From: Pectinatus sp.
Lineage (GTDB): Bacteria > Bacillota > Negativicutes > Selenomonadales > Selenomonadaceae
Length of the DNA: 10,186 nt
Assembly: GCA_020025075.1 (NCBI GenBank)
Contig: JAHHSR010000052.1
Coordinates: 1-10,186, forward strand
Direction: 5' to 3'
In this document: piece by piece, positions 5,420-10,186 of the stretch
How positions within the stretch are numbered: position 1 is the first letter of the stretch
How the letters are laid out: the number at the start of each line of letters is the position of its first letter
Notes under the pieces: generated by a model
What the model was told of the DNA's origin: nothing
The model's input: only the letters and a program-made list of their open reading frames with translations
The model's database searches: none
Position numbers and translations under genes: made by a program

Positions 5420-5421
5420 AA

Positions 5422-5865
5422 TCATTTGCCTTCTAAAGCCGCTATCTTATCAATGCGGCGCTGATGGCGCCCGCCTTCAAACGGTTCTTCAAGCCAAGCG
5501 CGGACAATTTCTTCTGCCGGCCCAAGGCCCATATTGCGCCCGCCCATATTGAGAACGTTGGCGTTATTGTGCTGGCGGGATTTCTTAGCGCTATAAACAT
5601 CATAGCATAATGCGGCGCGTATTCCCTTTATCTTGTTGCAGGCAATCGAGATGCCGATGCCCGTGCCGCACATGGCAATGCCGCGTTCTGCCTTGCCAGA
5701 GGTAATCTGAGCGCAGAGCTTTTCAGCAATATCGGGATAATCGACAGAATCAGGCGTATACGTGCCAATATCCTCAACTTCTATATCTTTGTATTCAGCC
5801 AATATTTTCTTTACATGCTCTTTTAATTCCAAAGCACCATGGTCGCAGCCGACAACAATTTTCAT
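5422..5865 (-). CDS. rpiB: Ribose-5-phosphate isomerase B / LacAB-RpiB family sugar-phosphate isomerase
   Basis: This 147-residue cytosolic isomerase of the RpiB/LacAB family should interconvert ribulose-5-P and ribose-5-P and supply PRPP precursors. Evidence: VGCDHGALELKEHV (5-18) with phosphate-site D8/H9, the catalytic loop AMCGTGIGISIACNK (64-78) with C66, and SRQHNNANVLNMGGR (96-110), ending in GGRHQRRIDKI. It has an excellent SD, AAGGAGG, 7 nt before ATG 5865, and only 15 nt separate it from sua5. Ribose-5-P leads to PRPP, which the next gene (upp) consumes. Confidence 0.95.
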   Translation of the reverse strand: MKIVVGCDHGALELKEHVKKILAEYKDIEVEDIGTYTPDSVDYPDIAEKLCAQITSGKAERGIAMCGTGIGISIACNKIKGIRAALCYDVYSAKKSRQHNNANVLNMGGRNMGLGPAEEIVRAWLEEPFEGGRHQRRIDKIAALEGK

Positions 5866-5880
5866 AAAAAAACCTCCTTC

Positions 5881-6930
5881 TTACACTTCGATGACATTGC
5901 CGCCTGCCGCCTTTTGCAGGCGATTCATCACGGCAAGTCCCAATTCATCTTCACCCGTACCTTCAACCAAGATGGCATCGACATTCTTGCGGTCAAAATA
6001 GCGCAGCGCCGCAAAAATATTGGAAGCGATTTTATCGAGCTCACCGCGCTTGCCATAGACGTAAGGAGCTGACGGAGAAAGGCAAGCCATCGTTTCCTCA
6101 CTGGCAATGACGCCCACCGTCTTCCCCTCGGCCTCTAACTTATCGAGTTCCTGCGCCATCTTGCCTGCCGTCTTGCGCAAATCGCCCTTAAAAAGATAAA
6201 CTGGCATCTTCGGCGCATAATGGCGATATTTAAGTCCCGGCGCCTTGGGAATGGCATTCGGGTCATGAAGCGCTGCATCAAGGCGCACGACAGGGAAAAG
6301 CTCCTTGAGCATTTCCAGCGTAATCGCCCCGGGGCGCAAAATTACGGGCACTTCGCCCGTGCAATCGACAATCGTCGATTCGACGCCGACAGAGCACGCC
6401 CCATCGTCTAAAATAAGGGGAACGCGCCCCTTTAAATCGTCGTAAACAGCCTGGGCCGTCGTCGGGCTCGGCGAACCCGAAATGTTAGCGCTCGGAGCTG
6501 CCAGCGGCGAGCCAACTGCCCCTATAAGGCGCCTTGCCGCCTCATTTCCAGGCCAGCGCACGCCAACTGTATCTAGCCCCCCCGTCACAGAAAGGGGCAC
6601 ACTGTCCTTTTTCTTAACGATAATCGTCACGGGACCGGGACAAAAGGCAGCCATTATTTCCATTGCCATATGCGGCAATGAATCAGCAATCTGCGCCATC
6701 ATTTTCAGGCTATCTATATGCAAAATAAGCGGATTGTCGCTCGGCCTTCCCTTGGCTGCATAGATTTTTTTGGCAGCTTCCTCCCTCAGTCCATCAGCGC
6801 CCAGGCCATAGACCGTTTCGGTGGGAAAAGCAACAATTTCGCCCTTTTTTAAAAGGGCTACCGCTTCGTTTATGGCCGCTTCATATTCAAGCGGCTTTTC
6901 CTTATCGAGCTTTATTATTTTTGTTTCCAT
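5881..6930 (-). CDS. sua5: L-threonylcarbamoyladenylate synthase (Sua5/YwlC)
   Basis: This 349-residue cytosolic enzyme makes threonylcarbamoyl-AMP from threonine, bicarbonate and ATP for the t6A37 modification of ANN-decoding tRNAs. The N-terminal YrdC domain shows FPTETVYGLG (35-44), AAKGRPSDNPLILH (58-71), the APSANISGSPSPT stretch (145-157) and GVESTIVD (182-189). A second Sua5 domain begins with APGLKYRHYAPKMPVYLF (230-247), so this is the long two-domain form rather than TsaC. ATG 6930 lies inside the end of prmC (16-nt overlap) and has only a weak SD, so translation is probably coupled to prmC. Confidence 0.95.
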   Translation of the reverse strand: METKIIKLDKEKPLEYEAAINEAVALLKKGEIVAFPTETVYGLGADGLREEAAKKIYAAKGRPSDNPLILHIDSLKMMAQIADSLPHMAMEIMAAFCPGPVTIIVKKKDSVPLSVTGGLDTVGVRWPGNEAARRLIGAVGSPLAAPSANISGSPSPTTAQAVYDDLKGRVPLILDDGACSVGVESTIVDCTGEVPVILRPGAITLEMLKELFPVVRLDAALHDPNAIPKAPGLKYRHYAPKMPVYLFKGDLRKTAGKMAQELDKLEAEGKTVGVIASEETMACLSPSAPYVYGKRGELDKIASNIFAALRYFDRKNVDAILVEGTGEDELGLAVMNRLQKAAGGNVIEV

Positions 6931-7808
6931 ATCACTAACACTCGCTCTATTCCTGCTAAATCTTTGATAACTTCAACCTTGCCCCAGCCATTTTGCTCCG
7001 ACAGCCGCTTTACATCATCGGCCTGCCCTTTGCCGACCTCACAGGCCAAAAAGCCATCCGCGCGCAAAAAATCTTTGGCAGAACGCAAAAGGCGCCTATA
7101 AAACTCCAGCCCGTCACGGTTATCAGTAAGTGCCACAGAAGGCTCATTGCAGCGCACTTCCGGGTCTAAATGCGGCAAATCCTGCGGCGGGATATAAGGC
7201 GGGTTGGAGACAATGGCAAAAAAACTTTCCTTGCCGCACTTTTTAAGCGGCGTGAGCAAATCCCCCTGCAAAAACTCGATGCGCCCCGCTATTTTATGCA
7301 GCTGCGCATTTTTATTGGCAATCTCCAAAGCAGGCTCTGAAATATCGACAGCGTAGCCTTTCATATCCTCGCGCGCCTTTAAAAGCGAAATGATAATCGC
7401 ACCGCTGCCAGTGCCAATATCCGCCAAAAGCAGCCCATCTTCTTCCGGCAAGCGCGTAAGGACCGACTCGACTAAAATTTCCGTATCGGGCCGCGGCACC
7501 AAGACATTGCACGAGACCTTAAAAGTGAGCCCCATAAACTCTTTTTCACCGATGATGTAGGCGACGGGAATGCGGTTGGCGCGCATTTTTACGAGATTGT
7601 GAAAAGCCTTGAGCTCATCTTCCTGCATCGGCTCATCAAAATGCACATAAAGATAGATGCGCTCCTTTTGCAAAAGATACGCCAAGAGAACTTCAGCGTC
7701 AACGCGTGCTGAAGGTATTCCCTTTTTGGCAAAGTAATTTTGTGTCCACTTCAAAATTGTTCCGATTGTCCAGATTTTAGGCAAAAGCGCATCCTTTGAG
7801 CCCTTCAT
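6915..7808 (-). CDS. prmC: Peptide chain release factor N5-glutamine methyltransferase
   Basis: This 297-residue SAM-dependent enzyme methylates the glutamine of the GGQ motif of RF1/RF2 and so speeds peptide release. The SAM site is LADIGTGSGAIIISLL (128-143), the substrate-glutamine site is SNPPYIPP (201-208), and VLVPRPDTEILVE (102-114) is the family's pre-domain motif. The N-terminal helical domain (about 1-90) is present. I chose ATG 7808. GGAGG lies 8 nt before it, and an in-frame TTG at 7823 overlaps that SD. Its substrate gene prfA is directly upstream. A hairpin precedes the SD. Confidence 0.96.
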   Translation of the reverse strand: MKGSKDALLPKIWTIGTILKWTQNYFAKKGIPSARVDAEVLLAYLLQKERIYLYVHFDEPMQEDELKAFHNLVKMRANRIPVAYIIGEKEFMGLTFKVSCNVLVPRPDTEILVESVLTRLPEEDGLLLADIGTGSGAIIISLLKAREDMKGYAVDISEPALEIANKNAQLHKIAGRIEFLQGDLLTPLKKCGKESFFAIVSNPPYIPPQDLPHLDPEVRCNEPSVALTDNRDGLEFYRRLLRSAKDFLRADGFLACEVGKGQADDVKRLSEQNGWGKVEVIKDLAGIERVLVIWKQK

Positions 7809-7823
7809 TATTAAAACCTCCAA

Positions 7824-7847
7824 TATGAAGCCTTTTAAGGCCTCATA
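7824..7847 (-). promoter_or_regulatory. Hairpin just upstream of prmC SD
   Basis: TATGAGGCCT/AGGCTTCATA on the minus strand form a 10-bp stem with one G-U and a 4-nt loop in the 37-nt gap between prfA and the prmC ribosome site. The SD TTGGAGG follows immediately, so it stays exposed. It may mark a processing site. Confidence 0.6.
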
Positions 7848-7860
7848 TCAATGATACGCC

Positions 7861-8937
7861 TCAATCGGCCTTTTTGAGTTCTTCCGTCTGCTTTGCTGTA
7901 ATAAGAGCATTGATAATTTCGTCCAATTCGCCATTTAAGACGTTTTCTAAGCGATGCACGGTAAGGCCAATACGGTGGTCGGTAATTCTTCCTTGTGGAA
8001 AATTATATGTTCTGATGCGCTCGCTGCGGTCGCCAGAGCCTACCTGACTTTTGCGGTCAGCAGCTATTTTGTCATTTTGGCTGCGCTGCAATTCATCATT
8101 GAGGCGGGCGCGCAAAACGCGCATAGCCTTTTCCTTATTTTTAAGCTGTGACTTTTCATCTTGGCACTGCACGACAACTCCCGTCGGCAAATGCGTGATG
8201 CGAACAGCCGAGTCGGTACGGTTGACATACTGTCCGCCCGCGCCGCTCGCCCGATATGTATCAATGCGCAAATCAGAAGGCTTTATTTCGATTTCGACAT
8301 CTTCCACCTCTGGCAATACGGCAACCGTCACAGCTGAAGTGTGGATACGCCCGCCCGACTCCGTTTCCGGCACGCGCTGCACGCGATGCGTACCGCTTTC
8401 GTACTTGAAGCGGCTATAAGCGCCATGGCCCTGCACGCTAAAGGAAACTTCCTTGAAGCCGCCCAATTCCGTTGCGTTGGCATCAATCATTTCCGTGCGC
8501 CAGCCCTTTGCTTCGGCATAGCGGCAATACATGCGGAACAAATCGCCGGCAAAAAGAGCTGCTTCCTCGCCGCCAACGCCGCCTCTTATCTCGATGATGA
8601 CATTCTTGTCATCATTGGGGTCCTTGGGAAGGAGCAAAATAGGCACCCGTTCTTCAAAAGCTTCCTTTTCCGCCTTGAGGTCTGAAATTTCCTTTTCGAT
8701 GAGCTTTTTAAACTCAGCATCATTTTCCGTCGCGAGCATCGACTCATCGTCAGATAATTCCTTGCAGACCACCTTGTAGCGGCGATACTGCTCGACAATT
8801 TCGCCCAAATCAGAATGCTCCTTGCTGTACTTTTGCCAGCGGGGCATATCACTTATAACATCGGGGTCGCTAATCAAGGACTCTAATTCCATGTACTTGT
8901 CTTCGAGTGCCTCAAGGCGATTCATTAAATTAGCCAT
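7861..8937 (-). CDS. prfA: Peptide chain release factor 1
   Basis: This 358-residue class I release factor reads UAA and UAG and triggers peptidyl-tRNA hydrolysis on the ribosome. The stop-codon tripeptide PET (190-192) sits in RVQRVPETESGGRIHTS, the RF1 rather than RF2 pattern. The catalytic GGQ is at 234-236 in RASGAGGQYVNRTDSAVR, followed by RITHLPTGVVVQCQDEKSQ. Tyr replaces the more usual His after GGQ, a mild variant. ATG 8937 has AAAGGA 5 nt upstream. A second ATG four codons later would lose only four residues. Its modifying enzyme prmC is the next gene. Confidence 0.97.
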   Translation of the reverse strand: MANLMNRLEALEDKYMELESLISDPDVISDMPRWQKYSKEHSDLGEIVEQYRRYKVVCKELSDDESMLATENDAEFKKLIEKEISDLKAEKEAFEERVPILLLPKDPNDDKNVIIEIRGGVGGEEAALFAGDLFRMYCRYAEAKGWRTEMIDANATELGGFKEVSFSVQGHGAYSRFKYESGTHRVQRVPETESGGRIHTSAVTVAVLPEVEDVEIEIKPSDLRIDTYRASGAGGQYVNRTDSAVRITHLPTGVVVQCQDEKSQLKNKEKAMRVLRARLNDELQRSQNDKIAADRKSQVGSGDRSERIRTYNFPQGRITDHRIGLTVHRLENVLNGELDEIINALITAKQTEELKKAD

Positions 8938-9005
8938 CTTTGTCCTTTCCTGCCATCCTCAAGGGATAGCTGATTTTGCAATATTCAATCTTTAATATAT
9001 AAATG

Positions 9006-9029
9006 AAGCAGAGCATCGCTGCTCTGCTT
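9006..9029 (-). terminator. Hairpin between rpmE and prfA, partial terminator
   Basis: A perfect 10-bp stem AAGCAGAGCA/TGCTCTGCTT (9006-9015 with 9020-9029) has a 4-nt loop and lies 10 nt after the rpmE stop. On the minus strand it is followed by CATTTATATATT, AT-rich but not a clean T run. It is likely an attenuator or 3'-end stabiliser, allowing more rpmE than prfA mRNA. Confidence 0.65.
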
Positions 9030-9039
9030 ATTGATAATA

Positions 9040-9240
9040 CTATTTCTTGCCGTAGCGCTTGTTGAACTTTTCAATTCTGCCGCCGACTGCTGATTCACGC
9101 TGACGTCCCGTGTAGAAAGGATGGCACTTGGAGCAAACGTCCACGCGCAACTCTTCTTTTACAGAACCGGTCTTGAATGTATTGCCGCAGCCGCAGATTA
9201 CGGTAGCTTCTTTATAGTCAGGATGTATTCCCTTTTTCAA
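9040..9240 (-). CDS. rpmE: Large ribosomal subunit protein bL31 (zinc-binding form)
   Basis: This 66-residue small basic ribosomal protein of the 50S/30S bridge carries all four zinc cysteines, C16 and C18 in ICGCGNTF and C36 and C39 in DVCSKCHPFYTGRQ. It is therefore the zinc-containing C+ form rather than the zinc-independent paralogue made under zinc starvation. The start is TTG (9240), giving the family-standard KKGIHPDYKEATVICGC. GAGGTG lies 7 nt before it, and no ATG fits this frame. It is the first gene of the minus-strand housekeeping run and has its own near-consensus promoter. Confidence 0.96.
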   Translation of the reverse strand: MKKGIHPDYKEATVICGCGNTFKTGSVKEELRVDVCSKCHPFYTGRQRESAVGGRIEKFNKRYGKK

Positions 9241-9278
9241 TTCGCTGCACCTCGCTTCTCATAAACTGTCACTTTTGA

Positions 9279-9307
9279 ATTATAGCACATCAAATTGCTT
9301 CTTGCAA
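9279..9307 (-). promoter_or_regulatory. Promoter of the rpmE-prfA-prmC run
   Basis: On the minus strand -35 TTGCAA (9307-9302), a 17-bp spacer and a perfect -10 TATAAT (9284-9279) form a near-consensus housekeeping promoter. The start should be near 9272, leaving about 30 nt before the TTG start of rpmE. Confidence 0.9.
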
Positions 9308-9339
9308 CAACATACCGCCTTTTCGTCGGCAAAACGAAT

Positions 9340-9368
9340 TTGCAGATTTTTTCCCATCTTGCTATGAT
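9340..9368 (+). promoter_or_regulatory. Promoter of the 85-aa gene
   Basis: TTGCAG (9340-9345), a 17-bp spacer and TATGAT (9363-9368) preceded by TGC (extended -10) point rightwards, back to back with the rpmE promoter 32 bases away. The -10 covers an in-frame ATG at 9364, which rules that codon out as a start and supports ATG 9415. Confidence 0.7.
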
Positions 9369-9381
9369 AAAGGCAAAAACA

Positions 9382-9414
9382 AAGGAAGTGAGAAAAGGCA
9401 AAAGCCTTCCTTCT
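9382..9414 (+). promoter_or_regulatory. SD of the 85-aa gene with two alternative hairpins
   Basis: AAGGAAGTGA (9382-9391) matches the extended anti-SD partner at 9 of 10 positions but ends 23 nt before ATG 9415. In fold A, AAGGC/GCCTT (9395-9399 with 9404-9408, loop AAAA) shortens the gap to 9 nt. In fold B, AAGGAAG (9382-9388) pairs perfectly with CTTCCTT (9406-9412) and buries the SD. The folds share 9406-9408 and exclude each other. Confidence 0.55.
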
Positions 9415-9672
9415 ATGGAAATAATCATCGAAAACAACAAGTACCTCACACGCTTTTTCAAAAAGTATAAATCCTTTGCCTTACCCATCGAAAAGGACAT
9501 CAAGGAGCGCCTGCCGCTTCTCATCTCCGAAAAGCCCTATAAAATCACCGTCGGCAAGGAGTGCTTTCGCGCCGCCTTCACCTTCTTTGATGACACAGTG
9601 ACGGTATTTTTTATCTCCGAAAAGACGATAAAAGCGCAATTTGTCGCCGCCTTGGAAAAATGTCAGCTTTAG
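9415..9672 (+). CDS. Small protein of unknown function (85 aa)
   Basis: I do not recognise this family. The product is a lysine-rich soluble protein with no signal peptide, membrane helix or cysteine pair motif. It reads as alternating charged and hydrophobic stretches: RFFKKYKSF (13-21), EKDIKERLPLLISEKPYKITVGKE (26-49 region), then an aromatic beta-like part FRAAFTFFDDTVTVFFISEKT (51-71 region). It is probably a real gene: it has a good promoter, a strong though distant SD, codon use like the neighbouring operon, and a length and position divergent from rpmE. ATG 9415 was chosen because the only earlier in-frame ATG lies in the -10 box. No terminator is seen after its TAG. Confidence 0.65.
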   Translation: MEIIIENNKYLTRFFKKYKSFALPIEKDIKERLPLLISEKPYKITVGKECFRAAFTFFDDTVTVFFISEKTIKAQFVAALEKCQL

Positions 9673-9683
9673 CTTATCAATAA

Positions 9684-9713
9684 TTGCATTTAATGTTGTC
9701 TAAGTCATATAAT
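9684..9713 (+). promoter_or_regulatory. Promoter of the secreted-protein gene
   Basis: TTGCAT (9684-9689), an 18-bp spacer and a perfect TATAAT (9708-9713). The start near 9720 would give a leader of about 40 nt before ATG 9760. Confidence 0.75.
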
Positions 9714-9722
9714 AAAATAAGG

Positions 9723-9736
9723 TTTGCACTTGCAAA
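9723..9736 (+). promoter_or_regulatory. Operator-like palindrome at the secreted-protein gene start site
   Basis: TTTGCA (9723-9728) and TGCAAA (9731-9736) form a perfect inverted repeat with a 2-base centre, placed at the predicted transcription start just after the -10. This position would suit repression. No regulator family can be named. Confidence 0.4.
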
Positions 9737-9759
9737 TAAAATATTATTAGGAGACTAAA

Positions 9760-10170
9760 ATGAAAAAATTTTTCTTTGCACTATTCTTTTTTCTATCCAT
9801 CACTTTATTGGCAATACCCCCTATAAGCCATGCTGCTCCCTTAATTGAGAAAATTAATAATGCTTTTTATTGGGATAACAATCCCAATGATTTAATAATC
9901 TCAATCGGCTCTGGGTCAGGGGAATTTGCCGACCTCAGCTCAGCTTATGTCACCCACAAAGGGGACTGGTTAAAAATAACATTTTTAGCCACACCTGTTA
10001 CCTGGCAATATGGCATCTCCCATCCCCTAAATCCGCCTTTGATGGATGAGCCTTACGTCAGCAGCTTTTGGTTTAACACCGATACCCATCTATTTTATTA
10101 TGACAAAAATAATGCTCCCAATGAACCCATGATTGAACCTCCCCCACTTATAGAAGTGGGGGATTCTTGA
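9760..10170 (+). CDS. Secreted protein of unknown function, 3' end replaced by a mobile-element end
   Basis: The reading frame is 136 residues. It opens with a classic signal peptide: KK at 2-3, hydrophobic core 4-19, and a likely signal peptidase I site after SHA (23-25). The mature part is polar and aromatic, with no Cys, repeat or motif I can name (for example the GSGSGEFADLSSAYVTHKGD segment near 50-70). SD AGGAG is 6 nt before ATG 9760. Residues 1-124 look native. The last 12 (IEPPPLIEVGDS) are encoded by the hairpin end of an IS200/IS605-like element starting at 10133, so the original C terminus is probably lost. It is AT-richer than the operon to its left. Confidence 0.7.
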   Translation: MKKFFFALFFFLSITLLAIPPISHAAPLIEKINNAFYWDNNPNDLIISIGSGSGEFADLSSAYVTHKGDWLKITFLATPVTWQYGISHPLNPPLMDEPYVSSFWFNTDTHLFYYDKNNAPNEPMIEPPPLIEVGDS

Positions 10171-10186
10171 GAAGTCTGATACACGA
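10133..10186 (-). mobile_element. End of an IS200/IS605-family (TnpB/omega-RNA type) element, running off the window
   Basis: On the minus strand a perfect 10-bp hairpin TCCCCCACTT/AAGTGGGGGA (10163-10154 with 10149-10140, loop CTAT) is followed by GGTTCAA ending at 10133. Subterminal GC hairpins followed by TCAA-type right-end cleavage sites are typical of IS200/IS605 elements, and in TnpB elements this end is the 3' part of the omega (re)RNA. Read on the + strand, 10158-10186 translates in one frame as GGFLRSLIH, a peptide I recall seeing as spurious protein tails at such ends. The orientation implies that tnpB would lie to the right on the minus strand. No transposase is visible here. Confidence 0.6.

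Noticed and set aside
5401..5421. Terminator between rpiB and upp
   Set aside because: The stem is only 5 bp and is followed by TAGTAAGG rather than a T run.
9237..9524. 95-codon minus frame overlapping the rpmE promoter
   Set aside because: It lies antisense to the 85-aa gene and covers both divergent promoters, and it has no SD or family resemblance.
10081..10186. CRISPR repeat or simple rho-independent terminator at the right edge
   Set aside because: Only one copy is present and the sequence after the stem is not T-rich on either strand. The TTCAA-adjacent long G/C stem fits an IS200/IS605 end better.

Overview
The window looks like chromosome from a Gram-positive-lineage bacterium (Firmicutes). 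My best guess is a Negativicutes (Selenomonas/Mitsuokella/Megamonas-like) genome. The gene order rpmE-prfA-prmC-sua5-rpiB-upp-comEB-tagO-wecB is a Firmicutes housekeeping arrangement, Shine-Dalgarno (SD) sequences are strong and purine-rich, and TTG starts occur. The genus is a guess from memory of gene order, not a database result.

Layout. Bases 1-297 hold the end of a tRNA array on the + strand (3' part of tRNA-Tyr, tRNA-Arg(ACG), a second tRNA-Tyr) closed by two intrinsic terminators. Everything from 351 to 9240 is on the minus strand. Reading in the transcribed direction: rpmE (ribosomal protein L31) with a near-consensus promoter, prfA (release factor 1), prmC (methylates the release-factor GGQ glutamine), sua5 (t6A tRNA modification), rpiB (pentose phosphate isomerase), upp (uracil salvage), comEB (dCMP deaminase), then from its own promoter tagO/wecA and wecB (lipid-linked GlcNAc and ManNAc-type precursor supply), ending in a strong terminator at 1586-1613. 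Beyond it lie a paired SMR exporter of the YkkC/YkkD kind and bioY (biotin ECF transporter S component). From 9340 rightwards, on the + strand, there are a small unrecognised gene (85 aa) divergent from rpmE and an AT-rich gene for a short secreted protein. The tail of the secreted-protein gene appears to be supplied by the end of an IS200/IS605 (TnpB, omega-RNA type) element that continues past the window.

How the genes fit together. prfA/prmC/rpmE/sua5 serve translation. upp and comEB feed pyrimidine nucleotide pools. tagO and wecB make adjacent steps of cell-surface polymer precursors. The SMR pair and bioY are small membrane transporters.

The most interesting non-coding signal is a recurrent translation-start architecture. 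In four genes (bioY, wecB, upp, and the 85-aa gene) a good SD sits 21-44 nt from the start codon, too far to work in a linear mRNA. A hairpin fills the gap and, if folded, leaves 8-12 nt. The upp and wecB leaders also share two sequence blocks at the same spacing, so they look like related leader elements. In the 85-aa gene the SD is additionally complementary to a nearby stretch, giving two mutually exclusive folds.
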